Source of the DNA: Bryoerythrophyllum caledonicum | Taxonomy: Eukaryota; Streptophyta; Bryopsida; Pottiales; Pottiaceae | Length of the DNA stretch: 64,000 nucleotides | Reading direction: 5' to 3' | NCBI GenBank assembly: GCA_963971425.1 | Contig: OZ020516.1 | Location: 16,852,593-16,916,592 of the forward strand | Part shown: piece after piece, positions 24,854 to 36,689 of the stretch | Layout: each line of letters starts with the position of its first letter | How positions within the stretch are numbered: position 1 is the stretch's first letter | Made by a program: the position numbers and the translations under genes | Notes under the pieces: generated by a model | Databases searched by the model: none | Told to the model about the DNA's origin: nothing | What the model saw: only the letters and a program-made list of their open reading frames with translations

Positions 24854-25496
24854 CTGCCAAAAAAATAGTTTCATCCACTGTGGATGAAATTCTATGCGGC
24901 GGAAGAAAAATCTCGCAGCGGATGAAAATTTCCACAACGAATGAAAATAGCGCAACGAATTAAAAACAGGCAGTGGATGAAAAAAAAACTGTGGATGAAA
25001 AATTAGAATGGGAATGAAAATCAGACTGCGGTTTAAATGTTTGCAAATTGCAGCGGATGAAAATTAGACTGCGGATGAAATTTTGAAAAACTAATTATAG
25101 TATTAAACTACATTACAATGGTTGGACTAATGCGTTGCAAAGCAAGCGCCAACCGCTAGTTTGCATCTATAGAAGTTTAGTACTGGTTTGTGCTTGTTTT
25201 GCAACGCATTATAAAAACCACTTTAATGAATTTTCTATATTATTTAATATTAATAAAAAAGACTCATTTCAAAATTACTTTAAAAAAATTGGAAGACTAG
25301 AGAAGGAGCGGGTTACAAGCATTAAGTGTTTCTTAATAGTGTTCGTGATGATTCTTAACACTTAGCAATAGTCATTCACAGACGATTTTTCTTCTGGAGA
25401 TTGTTTTTCGTCCAGAGACTATTTTTTCAACCACGGACTGTTTTTCCATCCTCTGACTATTTTCATCTACAGTGGATGAAATTGTAATTTGGCCAG
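24854..25496. mobile_element. Small inverted-repeat element (~640 bp)
   Basis: Outer ends are inverted and related: CTGCCAAAAAAATAGTTTCATCCACTGTGGATGAAA trimmed to its core TTTCATCCACTGTGGATG on the left, TTTCATCTACAGTGGATGAA on the right. Between them lie runs of a short GCAGCGGATGAAAAT-type repeat on the left (24895-25078) and its reverse-oriented counterpart on the right (25380-25480). No ORF. It looks like a non-autonomous terminal-inverted-repeat element; target-site duplication is uncertain. Confidence 0.6.
25111..25228. other. Long imperfect hairpin, miRNA-precursor-like
   Basis: Left arm 25111-25154 and right arm 25185-25228 pair over about 44 nt with a ~30-nt loop. The strongest part is AATGCGTTGCAAAGCAAGC against its near-complement GCTTGTTTTGCAACGCATT. 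Size and shape fit a small-RNA hairpin precursor, but many small inverted-repeat elements fold this way and no transcript evidence is available. Confidence 0.5.
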
Positions 25497-25840
25497 ATTA
25501 TATTAATAGTTGATATCGGCTCTCTAAGTAGGGTTTTGATTTAGTTGAAAAAATAAATTGTGTAGAATATTTTCCAAAAACCACATTCTTGTGAGTGTTT
25601 ATAAAGCATTTTAAGGAAGTTCAATGCCTAACTCTGTAGGTAGATTGCTACGACATATTTACTCGGACATCTAGAACCATAACAATTTTAAGCAATGAAG
25701 TATATGCAATCATTAATACAAACATGCATACATTAAAATGTACAGGCATTCAAATATGAATAGCAAAAATGCTTATAGGAAGATTTTGTTGTATTCATTG
25801 ATATTGTGTAATGTATTTGGTATACTACTTCGTGTACTCT
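25497..25840. other. AT-rich spacer
   Basis: No gene or clear repeat is seen between the inverted-repeat element and the truncated retrotransposon copy. Confidence 0.4.
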
Positions 25841-25849
25841 ATAGAGTAA

Positions 25850-27310
25850 TTTCCACACACTAAAATATCCTTAGAGCATAACTTATGGCCATACACAAAC
25901 ATGACAAATCATCACAACACAATACAACAACAAACGCGCACACATATTCATTGACTGTATCAATGCACTTTATCTACTAAACATCCAAATAACAAACCCT
26001 ATCCTCTACAATAGCCATCTCGACCAAACTATTTTAATGTCGTTGGTTCACACGTTACAAAACTGAACACATATAACAACCCTTCACAAAGTTCTGCTCA
26101 AGCAAATATGGATGGAAACGAACAAGCAAATAAACGTGGAAAAGAGGTCCGCAAAAAAATGCATGAAAATGCCAAAGACTCGTACGAACATCCACATGCT
26201 ACCCCATACTACTTCCAAAAAGAAGATTGGCCTCCTAAAGAGGATACCCCCGTTAAGGTTCGGTTTTATTCTTGAACAAATATCTCAAGAAACAAGACCT
26301 CTATAACAACCTTGACACAATCAAATAAAACTTCCCTAATATAGAATAATGGGTTGGCAACAACAAAATAGATTATGAACTCTCTACGAATTCTTGGAAA
26401 AATCCCATCATCTCGAACTCACAAATAACATGTGTCACCAAATTCCGTAATAGTCGATATGTGGGAAACGCCCGAAAACAACTCTTATTTGGAATAGAAA
26501 AATTCCCATATGTAACATGCCCCATATGCACTTTCTCAGACCCCGACAAATCACTCCATGTTCTACTGAAAATGCCAAAACCATCACATACACTCCTTAA
26601 TTGTCACAAGACATAACAAAGCAATATGGGAAATTCAAAAACTATTTACCTCCCATAACAAATCACGATGATTTATCCTCATGAATGCCGGCACCTTTAA
26701 TAACAAGTTACAACCCACAAGGAAATACGGTCCCCCCTTGGCTACTCCCGAGTCCCATGTACGTGCGCAACTTAGCATTGTCTTTGTAACGCTAGACTCA
26801 AAGCCAACATACTTTGCATTCGGGGCCTACCATACAATGACCCTGCACCCGACTACATTAACCAAGAGTATACCATTCAATTCATCGAATTCACATATTG
26901 TAATGATAAATTCTCCCCGGAAACAATTGAAAACAAAATAAATGAATACCAAGTTACCAACCCAACAACCCCTTATTAATGACATCGTTGCCCTCGGATG
27001 GAAAATGGACCCGCTTATTGTAATCACTGCCGACGCTCGTGCCACCACCTTTATCCCATCTATAAATATCCTTTCCAGATACCTTTAAAATCTCCATCGA
27101 AACAATTTCACACACTTTCAATATTAATAACACCGTTGCCATTCAACAGGCCATGTCCATTCTACTACACCAACGCAAAATTGAAAAGAAACCAAGCCCT
27201 CCCCGACACGGTGTCTGGTGGGCAAGGTCTTAGTGATGGAACGAACAAATTCTTTATTCACGCCGAACCCTTTGCGGACCGGCGTTTCTCTTCTTGCTTT
27301 AACTTCTAGG
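25850..27310 (+). mobile_element. 5'-truncated second copy of the RNase H/endonuclease retrotransposon
   Basis: On the plus strand, fragments match the minus-strand element at 17.2-20.7 kb in order: FIDCINALYLLNIQI of RNase H (near 25945), PYYFQKEDWP in another frame, the finger CPICTF (near 26520), FIEFTYCNDKFSPE of the endonuclease (near 26880) and KNQALPDT before the tail. The tail at 27215-27305 has GAACGAACAAATTCTTTATT and the hairpin CGCCGAACC..GGACCGGCG. Many frameshifts are present. The 5' truncation inside RNase H is typical of incomplete reverse transcription. Confidence 0.8.
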
Positions 27311-27666
27311 TGAGAAATACTCAAGGAACTTTAGAGGTACAGGTTGTAAAAAAAAATTGTTTAACATGAAATGATATGAAATACTCTTTAACTTTTATGA
27401 GGTGAATGAAAAGTTGGAATGTATAAAAATTTCTCATTCCACACATCCACATATACTAAAAAATTATCAATAAAATTCATTTGGAAACACGTAGCATGCA
27501 TTGTACATTCATCATCCACATTGACATGGCCGCAACGTAGAAATATTTAATAAACATCAATTTGAAGATCTTAAAGAATGACCTTCTAAATTTACATAAT
27601 AGTCGACATTGTTCTCGCATGAAGACATTATCTACATGGATTACATTACACAAAGACCATGTATGA

Positions 27667-28718
27667 TTAATTGGAATCTGAGTCAGTATCACGTCTTTGA
27701 CTTGGCCCAGCGCCACTTGAGTACGGCCCGCTTGAATAAACATCATATAAGTTATTGTATTGCCTGTTCATGTAGCGAGATTCATCTTTGAGCCTGCGGA
27801 TGTACTCGTTCTGGCTTTGTATTGTGGCTTCATGCATTTGTCTTTCAAACTCGGCATCTTCGTTCTGACGAGGTGGAAACGTTGATGGAGGTGTGTTGTC
27901 TCTCCCATCTAATCTCCGGCCATATCCATCGTAAGGATGGCCATATACGTCGTAATAGACGTGTCCAGGGTTTGGAGTGTCGTGTTCTTTCTCTTTTCTG
28001 GGGGAATTACGACCAGACTCGTACGTATCCCTTGGATCAGTTCGAGTATAGCTCTAAGGGGTGTTGGTCCCTGTACCACATTGGCCCGCCTTCGTAGTAA
28101 TGGCTGCCACTCCCCCCACCAAATGTTATAGGCGCGGAATCCATATCATTGCCACGGTTGTAGTCGTTGTAGTTATGTCCCCCGTACTCTTCTGGAGGTG
28201 TCCGCCGTTGTTGGTGGGCATCGGAATCGTCCCTGGATCTTCGGTTTGACCAACGTGGCCAACAGTCACTCGGTTGATTCCAGGTGGTTGGTATAAAATG
28301 GGCAGTTCGATCCATCAGGCTGACATTCCAGCCCGCCACGGTGCGCCAATTCCACATCCTTGTGTAGGACAATTTCCGCCCAAAACATCGCCATGTTCGA
28401 ATACAACATGATCTCCGGCCTCGAGTTGCGCACACCCACCGCAACAGTGACCTCATGATATCGATGGCGGAAATGGTCGCTCAGACAATTGCTCGCTAGA
28501 CCTTCGCGCCGCGGCCCCGATATCCTCGCTTGTGCCCTGGGCCACAACTTCATGAGGTGCTTTATCTTCACGTACCTCTTGCACATGGTGCAAGTCCACA
28601 GCCTCTCTTCCTCATCCTGCCATCTGTACTCCGCAACAACATATGGATCGTCCGTTGCGTCCCAATCCATCTCGAGCGCTTTCCCCTTTGGTGCAATGGG
28701 CCGGTTGGACCTTGGCAT
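27667..28718 (-). pseudogene. Element-associated CxxC protein (family X), decayed
   Basis: Read on the minus strand from ATG 28716-28718. The first 150 codons encode a protein with WTCTMCKRYVKIKHLMKLWPR and later YSNMAMFWAEIVLHKDVE; then a frameshift near 28300 and another near 28040 lead into a Tyr/Gly/Asp-rich, coiled tail ending at TAA 27667. The two quoted motifs are clearly homologous to the gene at 33.5 kb (TCKKYVKMYHIDKLWPR, YSLLSMVYTEVVLKRKVD), so they define a family. The paired Cys suggest a metal site. Function unknown. Its upstream side leads to a CGGACGG array at 29.07-29.29 kb, as in the other elements. Confidence 0.6.
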
Positions 28719-29074
28719 CTTCCCTAACTAGAACAAACAATTAAATGAATGAATGGGAATTAACCCCTAAAGTTCCTTGACAATTTCCCTCAAAAACTAT
28801 AAGTGATACTAACTTTCAAACCACAAATCCAAAAAATAAAATAAAAATGTGTCTGCGAAGCTCTTATAAAAAGCAATCTAGAATACAAATTTCAGAGAAA
28901 ATTGATTTGTTTTCGAATTTTAGGAACCTGCCCAAAAATCAAGGAATCCCCCCGAAGGAGACTCTCGTCATTTACAGGTTAAATGAATTATGAAATAATG
29001 AGCCACTTGAGGGGGCGCAAGCGATTCGGCAGAATATACCAAAGCGACCAGCTTGCCCACTAGAGTGTGGGAGA

Positions 29075-29290
29075 AAAGTCGGCCGTCCGCATTTTATGCC
29101 GACCACAAGTGGCGGACGGCCTCGGCGGACGGTCTGCGAATCGTCCGAGCCATCCGATGGCGGGCGGCCTCGGGCGTATCGCCCGATCGAACGGCCACGA
29201 TGCCGCCACGGACGGTCGCAGCCGTCCGATCAGTCGCAATCGTCCGATGGGTCGCAGTCGACCGATCGGACGGTTGAGGCCGTCCGCGGC
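29075..29290. promoter_or_regulatory. CGGACGGCC array of element B
   Basis: About nine copies of GGCCGTCCG/CGGACGGCC or one-base variants in 215 bp, far more GC-rich than the surroundings. It resembles the arrays at 21.0, 33.2 and 40.6 kb. The adjoining C/T-rich strand on the right (29300-29400) resembles the leader of elements A and C, so the orientation of transcription is uncertain. No CAGGGTT end is seen. Confidence 0.6.
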
Positions 29291-29409
29291 TGACCCCGAT
29301 CGGTCGACCTCCCATCTTCGGTCCTCCACTTCCTTACGCTCCCTTCCCTCCCAACTCTCTCCCTTCTCAACTCCATTCCCTGGTCCTCCACTTCCTTTTC
29401 TGGAACGGT

Positions 29410-32400
29410 TGACTTTGTACGTGTACTCCAGATCTGGAGATCCAGTCACGTGCTTTTATGGTCGGAAGAATGTCTGGAAGATTTTGTGCGCATTCACGAG
29501 GATATTCCATTGTACGCGTGGAAGCACAGTTTTATATAGTTTCTTAATAATGGTTCCACTTAAAATATCTTACATAACATGTAAGAGATGCTCGTTTCCT
29601 TTTTTTATGTTTGACTCACCAGGAGGAAATTGAAATGGCCCACGGGCACAATGTTCCAAGGGCCAAGGGTACATTGCCCACGGCATAGGCATAACTTTAT
29701 ATGGGAGGATTTTTGGCCTCTACATGAGTAAATCTCCTTCGCAACGAGTTTTTAATTTTGGGCAGGTTTCTAGATTGCGAATATGAAGAAACAACTTTCG
29801 AAATTTTTATGTTACTTTGTCCCTGGGAAGAGCTATTTGAATGTATTAATTAAATCTTTTTATAGATTTGTGGTTTCAAATTTAGTACCACCCATAGTTA
29901 AAAAAAGGGAAGCACGGGCATCTAAAATCCTTTTATAGAATTGTCTATTGACATTCACTCATTGAGGTTTTTCATACTCATCTGAAATATTTTTTTCTTT
30001 AAACGTTTCCCAAAAAAATGATGGTCTTCATTGTAAATTCGCATTTTATTCGAAGTAAAATCATTTCACCATTGTGCAATGTGCAACAAAAATTCTTCTT
30101 TTCCTCAATAAAACTTACAATTTTTTTTTGTTTTTTTCACTTCTTCTTTTGTTCTCCGAAAAGATGTGATGTACACCGATTAATTGACCAATTGCAATAT
30201 GGATAAGCATTTTTAAAAGATATTTAGTTCACAAGTGAATGTAATGTGAATTGGCCATTCTCGAACCTCCACTTGTTGTTGAATTTTCTCGAAGATGCTA
30301 CACCTCTCTTTTACCTCTAGAAATTGGTGTATTGGATATGAACATGATGCCTAACTTTTAAGACAATGGTAAAAGATTTGGAACTCATGTACTTCAAACA
30401 TTACATAGACACCAGAATCTATCGATTCTTGCGATAGTTTGCAACTAATACAATATGGTTCATATATTTGGTTCCTATCGACCGCATGGATAATTAAATC
30501 ATGGGGTTTACAATCCAAACAACAACTTATTCTCTTCCCTGCGTTGATCCATATTCATGGGACACTATGACTTTGACAACACTTCGTATCATATTTAAGT
30601 AATATGCAAGGTCTAAATATTTTACCCTTGTTTGAAACTCTAAAGGAACATGGCCAATTTAGCTAAAAAATTAGTCCAAAACCGTCACATCGAAAAAGAG
30701 GCATAGCAATCACATTTTTCAAGTGATCTTTAGAATTTAAATCGTAAGATCCTAAAGTAGACTTCTATATGAACACACCATGCTCTTATGGTTGCAATCC
30801 CCCACATGGATTGATAGATTACAGTGTGTAAAGTAAAAAAAAAATGTTCATTTTCTTCCATCGTTAACTGGTATTCTAGACTTTGACTTTTCTTTCCCTA
30901 AACCCTGATCCAATCCAAAAGTTCATAATTTTATATTGTTCTGTGAAGCTTGATGTTAATTCCATATACACCAATATAGAGGTAAGAAACGGGAGTAGCA
31001 TATTCAAACAAATTTGTGCAAGGAGTGGAGGTTCAAACATGGCCAATTCACATTTCACTTTTTTGTGCACCCGACATCCTTTTAGAATGTTTATCCAAAC
31101 AATGAATGAGAAGGTTTATAACACATTTTGTACAAGAGAAAACAAGATGTTTCAAATTTAATAAGATGTACATTTATAATTGTCCCTCTCTCTCTCTCTG
31201 GTTCTCTTCTCCTTCTAGTTTACTTGAGAGTTTAATTTTTATTTGGTTGTCCCTCTCTTCCTTTTGTATTATTTTCTTTCTACTTCTCTCTAATTTCCTA
31301 CACTTCTCTTCTACATCTTCCGTCTAACATTTTCTTCTCTTTGTATTTCCATTCTAATCTCCAACATGGAACAAAACATAATATCCAATGTGGTCATATT
31401 AGTAATTGTTTAAGCATGACATAGCATAACATTACACCAAATTCCAGAAATGTATTACTTAAACAATTTATTAAATGCCATGAATTTATACAAAAACCTA
31501 AAGGATGCAGATTGTGCACTGCCGGAATTGGCATGACAAATCATTTGTTGGATCCTACAACCCAAATCAACTAAATATTCAAGGGTGCCCACACTGTCCC
31601 ACCACATTTTAATCGTCTTCACTAAACCACCATGGTTGGCACTATTTGTATGTATTTATGTATCATGAGTAAAAAATGTTGATCAAAATCTATAGTCCAA
31701 ATCCCGCCATGGTTGAAAGATTCTTCGGTTGATATACATAAAAATTGCTACAACCCGAAAATCTTCCATCCAAAGCACGGTACGAATTATAGTTTTAGGG
31801 TTGGAAATTTATTTTTTTTGTTGGAGAAATAGTCAAGGTAATATAGCATTATGTATATATAAAAATTGAACGACCCTAAACGCCTTCACAGAAACTACAA
31901 ATTCAATTGGTCCACTATTGAAATTCTTTGCAATTTCCGGTTCGAATCCTAGAACGATAAAGGTCCACAATGGCAAGATGAGTTTGAATTGTAGTTTTTG
32001 TAGATTTTCATAGTCACCCATGTTGGAAATGGACCCATTTTTAAAGCAAGTTTATTACAAACTTATCAACGTTTCAATCCAAAAAATTCAACAATTTCCA
32101 CATGGCATTCACATGGCAAATAATTGGTGTAATGTAACATATTTCTTACATATAAATTAAAAACTAGCCCCTTCATATATACTAAACCCTTAACCCTAAA
32201 CCTAAGGGTGCTCTTTTTATCTCCGATTTCGAATCTAGTATTACTTTTTCAAACATATTTTCAGTCCAAATACAATTTAACATTAACCCCTAAACATCCT
32301 TGGGGGATAGAAACACTGAAATACAGTAAAAAATCCCTCAAAATTAAATTCCATGTAGAGCTCAATGGGAGAAAAATATTCAAAAAGTAACCGTGAGATC

Positions 32401-32500
32401 CTCTTCAAACATAGCCAAATAATAAGTGAGCCAATTCTTGTGTACTTTGGACATGATTTGGGCCTCTATCCACTCCAAAAAGTGCTACGTTTGGGGGCTG
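29410..32500. other. AT-rich, repeat-laden region
   Basis: No gene is supported. It contains another copy of the dispersed repeat: an inverted piece near 30245-30335 (GAACCTCCACTTGTTG..CCTCTAGAAATTGGTG) and a direct part at 30780-31130 (GTGCAAGGAGTGGAGGTTCA, GAAGGTTTATAACACATTTT). A CT-rich stretch lies at 31175-31330. The rest is featureless. Confidence 0.5.
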
Positions 32501-32514
32501 AAATTAGTCGGGCA

Positions 32515-32690
32515 GACCCTCGCAGCTGTTGTTGAGACCCATCAGCTATTGTCGGGGCCCCAACGACTGTTGTTGGGACCCTAGCAGCTATTGCTGGGGG
32601 CCCCAACCACTGTTGTTGGGGCCCTTTTAGCTGTTATTGGGGACCCTAATTATTGTTGTTGGGGTCCCAATTAGTGCGGATGGGGCATAG
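32515..32690. repeat. ~21-bp GC-rich minisatellite
   Basis: About seven degenerate units of roughly 20-23 bp of the form CAGCTATTGCTGGGGGCCCCA / ACCACTGTTGTTGGGGCCC, alternating two sub-variants. It contains self-complementary GGGGCCCC centres. Non-coding. Confidence 0.7.
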
Positions 32691-33179
32691 TATGGATTTC
32701 AATATGCAACCCGGTTTAGAAGAACTGATTCAAATTTCAATTGTTGGATGTTTTTCATTTATAAAATCATAACGTTCAAAGTTGAATCAAAACTTCTTTT
32801 TTCCTTTGCCTAAGAGGCAATGTCTAGATGGTGCGTAGGAGGACTTCATCATTGTTGCCCCTAAATTTTTTCTCATACTTTTTTCTATGTAGGAAACTGA
32901 GTTAACTATGAAATTCTGTGAGTACATTACTTATTAAGTCTTAATTGAAATCTCATGGTCATAACTAAAAATTGAAGTTTTTTTTTCCTTCTTTGATCAT
33001 TTCACTATAATCCAATACTTTTGAAGTGTTTTTGGTGGAAAACTGTCACAGTACTTTGACATTAACACCTTCCATTACTTTTAACAAAGGAAAAAACAAA
33101 GGAGAAAAAATGATAAAAAAAGGAAAAAAAAGAAAAAAAAAAGAAAAAAAAAAGATCCAAAAAAAAAAGTCCCAGGAGG

Positions 33180-33302
33180 CTGGCAGACGCGAGCCCGGCG
33201 GACGGCCTGCCGGCCTGGTGGGCCCGACCGATTGACCGTCCGCCGGTTCGGACGGCCACCCGGTTAGGTTAGGCGGCCGTCCGCATATACATGCGGACGG
33301 CC
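33180..33302 (+). promoter_or_regulatory. CGGACGGCC array with perfect 12-bp palindrome (element C)
   Basis: After an A-rich run (33085-33172) comes a GC-rich array with CGGACGGCC in both orientations. It ends in a perfect inverted repeat: GGCCGTCCGCAT at 33275-33286, a four-base loop, and ATGCGGACGGCC at 33291-33302. A C/T-rich leader like that of element A follows, leading to the gene at 33510. Confidence 0.7.
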
Positions 33303-33509
33303 ACTTCTTTTTTCCTCACTTCCTCTCTTCTCATGCCGAGTCAGATGTGCTGCACTTACGGTTTTCTGTACTTGTTGCTCTTACTAGGTGACAAAATGGG
33401 GGTCCTTTTATTGTGACCAGATAAACCGTTTCTTAATTTTCCAAACCATTCATTCACAAATTAATACCGGAGTGTCCGCGCTTGTTTATTTTTAAAAGCA
33501 AGCGTTATC

Positions 33510-34067
33510 ATGGCGACGGAGTAGCAGATCGTGGTAGAAGATGTGAATGAAATTGGAACGGGAGAGTCGAAGAAACGGTTCAAATAGAAAAGTGCTACTC
33601 ATGATCTACGGTGGGAGATTTTGGACAATGAAGACATTCAAGCGGAGGAAGGTTGGGAGGCTGAAATGGAGGATTACTGGGTATCGAAGACATGCAAGAA
33701 ATACGTGAAGATGTACCACATTGATAAACTTTGGCCAAGAAATTGCCACATAAGTCATACGACTTACTTTGCTTGCAAGCCGTGGATGTGCAAAGATGAT
33801 CACTTCATTCATCGTGCGGAGGAGGTTTGGCGGGCTTTATTTGGGAATCGCCCAAGAAGCAAAGGGTTTTTCAATTATAGCCTTCTATCAATGGTATACA
33901 CCGAGGTCGTGTTGAAACGAAAGGTAGATTGGAGCACGTTTCCGACTACAAAACAATATCCGCTTAGGATTGGGCAAAAACATAAGCATATTCCTGATTT
34001 ATTCAATCCTGAATCTACCTTGACCAAGGCTATTTTGGAGGAGTTGAAGAAAAACCTCGTCAGATGA
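33510..34067 (+). pseudogene. Second family X (CxxC-type) protein, two in-frame TAGs
   Basis: The frame starts at ATG 33510 and carries TAG at 33522-33524 and 33585-33587 before an open stretch to TGA 34065-34067. TCKKYVKMYHIDKLWPR and YSLLSMVYTEVVLKRKVD align with the minus-strand gene at 28.7 kb. The N-terminal stretch around the TAGs is still readable (Lys/Glu-rich, then WEILDNEDIQAEEGWE). It sits directly behind the element C promoter array. Function unknown; a metal-binding or DNA-binding role is only a guess from the Cys pair and basic residues. Confidence 0.65.
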
Positions 34068-35440
34068 CCGTGGTGGATACCATGCCGAATATACAACCAT
34101 CGATGGAGGAGGTTGCCGTTGTGATAGAGTTTGACAAACATTTGGATATTGTGGTCGACAATATATTGTCAACCACAATTTCCAAAGAGACTTTGGAGAC
34201 AAAGACGGTAGAAGACCCCGTACAATCAAATATTCCGAATATTGCGATTGTAGGAGGTGAGGACAATGGTAACGCGGAACGAGGGGGGGGAAGAATATGG
34301 ATGGAGAAGAAACCGTTGTTCCAAACGTTCAAACTTTGGAAGGCATGGCACCGAAGACAATGGATGCCGGGCCAAGCACTTCAAGGCGGGAAATACTGGA
34401 ACCAAATTCCAAGGACCCGATCATTGATAAGGGTACTTTGATTTCCAATATTGAAGAAATGCTTCGAACAATGCCAAACAAGGATAAGTTGAAAGGCTTG
34501 CTCGACTTGAGTATTAAGTGGGCTGAAGCGTGCGCTCAAGTAACAGAATTTGGTCATCCAGTCGATTTGCCAATTGATTCGAACGAATGGGACCAAATAC
34601 ATGGAATAGTCAGAGTGACACGTATTATGATGGACGGGATTGAAATTCTTGCAGCAATGGCTCCTTATCTTCTAGATATAGCTCATACGTTTTCAACTAT
34701 CACTCCGAGTGTGCTACTAGCCGCTGATGGCTTCGACACGTTGGCTTCCTCTATAACGCCAATGTTTAAAGACAGGATTGCACTAACTCAGAAAGTGATG
34801 CATATGGAGGAGGAGGTCCATAAAAATGAAATGCTCACTAGACACCTTAAATGGGAATTGGAAGATAACAAGCGACAGTTGGAGTCCAGTAGGAGACTCG
34901 TTACAAAGATGTCGGAGAAGATGAATGCGTAGGGTCGTGAGGTGGATGTGGTAGTCATTGAGGACAATGCCGGAACTTCTGACGACCTTTCTCTTTCCAA
35001 GTTTGGAGGGAATGATGCAGAGGATGCCACACCGGTCAAATCTAACAGACCGGCTGAGTCATCTTCTGTTTAATTGGCAGTACCAGCTGGGAATAGCTAA
35101 GTACGGCCAGCAGCGCCTGGAAAAGGGAAGGCGATAGTGGAAGGTGAGGGGGAGATGGAATCGATGTCACAGAAGTTGGAGGTGGCAAATAAGGAGAGAG
35201 ACGAGGCACGAGCGGAACTAGAGACACTGCGGAAGACATTGAGATCGGTGGACGACACACCATGGAACGAGAACACAATGCTTTGGTTGGGTTGGGTTGA
35301 TCGCCTTTAGGACATGGAACCATGGTCTCGAAAGCACAACATGATCTCAAGAAATTTGCCGCCGAATCACAAGAATCATGTGAACTCGTGGATAGATCAT
35401 TGGAGAGATTGAAGAAATTCGTTGAATAACGTGGACATGA
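34068..35440 (+). pseudogene. Element C second coding segment, coiled-coil, decayed
   Basis: A continuation in other frames: 34068-34285, then a shift in a run of eight G (34283-34290), then an open stretch to TAG 34930. Beyond that the frame resumes with TAA near 35071, another TAA and TAG at 35308-35310. The 34297-34932 part is helical with a C-terminal coiled coil (MEEEVHKNEMLTRHLKWELE); the later part is again coiled-coil-like (KLEVANKERDEARAELETLR). No catalytic motif is seen. It may be the rest of the same protein as 33510-34067 or a second gene. Confidence 0.5.
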
Positions 35441-35477
35441 GTTCACGAAGGTTACTATTTGAGGTGATGTACCGGAG

Positions 35478-36679
35478 ATGATGGATCGCACAAACTATCA
35501 TCGGAAGGGAAAGAGCCATGGTATTGACTGGGCTTCAGAAGTGGAGGAAGGATGGTTGCCCTACAATACCTTCTCATCACATTTTGTAGAATCGGAGCGA
35601 AGAGTAATCCATACTTGCGACCTTGTTCCGGCATTCCTCAATGACAAATGCAGCTTGTGCCAAGATCATTTCGGTCCGGAGGGAGCGTATACGTTGGGCC
35701 AATGTGGCGATAACTTTTATATTACTTGCATTTCCGCAGGTTCTATGATATAATCGGCATGTCCTATGTGCCGCTCTCCAATTAGCACAAGATTCTATGA
35801 AGTGATGGGGATAAGAGATGTTATGCCACCGGTGCACGAGTTCAACCGATGGAATCTCCCCTTGGATCAACTTCCGAAGAAATCCTTGAACTATCGTGAG
35901 TGGGAAAACCACTTATGTGAAATAGTGAGTTTTCTTCTCACCAACTATATGAGGAGTATGAGATGGAAATTGATCCATTATTTTGGATGACACAAGACTA
36001 TGAGGTCGAGATACGGGCGCGAGAGATTGAAGATGGCGAGCAACAAGAGTTGTTTTACCGCAACTTTGGAGGGCATTGGAGCACTATGCACAAGCGTTTC
36101 TTCCGATTTCCTCCAAGGAGAGCTGAGAAGGGAGAAGATGATGTATGGCATGAGGTAAACGATGGCATTGAGTTGAGAGATGAGTAGAAGAAGTACAATC
36201 GTACTTTGGTGGAAAGAGCCTTGGTCCTTGCAAAGTTGGAAGAGTCCGTAAAGCTACGGAGTTCAACAGAAGAGGATTCTTTTAAAGACGTAGACTGTTC
36301 TTATTGGGATGCGGTGCAAGCATTTGATTGGAAGATTGGGGACATCATTGGTTATTGGCGGAACGTGCTACTGAAATCGGAAGAGAAATTGTTGGTATCA
36401 TTTTCAGAGAATGACACTTTTGTGAACAACGTGGTCGAACGAATAAAGAAGGCCATGGAAATCTTCGTGGCGAAGAAGGTGGATCTTGGCGGAAAGCGGA
36501 AGAGGGATGATGGCAATGACAGCGACGATAGTTGGTGGTCGGAGATGCATAGGGAAATTGCAACCGTGGATCGAGAGTACGAAGAGGGGGAGAGGATTGC
36601 TAGGCCAAGCCAAAGACCGCGGACTCGTAATATCACTCGAACGGATCATACCGACGAGCCTTCTTCTTCAAGGCAATAG
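35478..36679 (+). pseudogene. Element C RING-derived protein, decayed
   Basis: From ATG 35478 a frame with CSLCQDHFGPEGAYTLGQCGDNFYITCIS, given here only as its Cys pairs, then TAA (35751) and SACPMCRSPIS shows the layout of a RING finger: CxxC, CG..xxxC, CPMC. The zinc-binding His residues expected after CG are Asp and Tyr, so E3 ligase activity is unlikely. After RFYEVMG the frame shifts near 35960 and runs, with TAG at 36185-36187, to TAG 36677 through a Glu/Arg-rich tail containing GGKRKRDDGNDSDDSWW, a likely nuclear-localisation and acidic region. It lies on the same strand as, and directly after, the coiled-coil segment. Whether it was one gene or several is unclear. Confidence 0.6.
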
Positions 36680-36689
36680 AATATGGTAG

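Noticed and set aside
24895..25078. CRISPR-like array of GCAGCGGATGAAAA repeats
   Set aside because: Spacing is irregular, repeats degenerate, and this is a plant nuclear sequence; they belong to the small inverted-repeat element.
13160..36187. Reassignment of TAG to glutamine in this organism
   Set aside because: CAG is used freely in the same genes, TAG still ends some frames (for example 22924), and this is clearly a land plant, where no nuclear code change is known. Deamination or pseudogenes explain it better.
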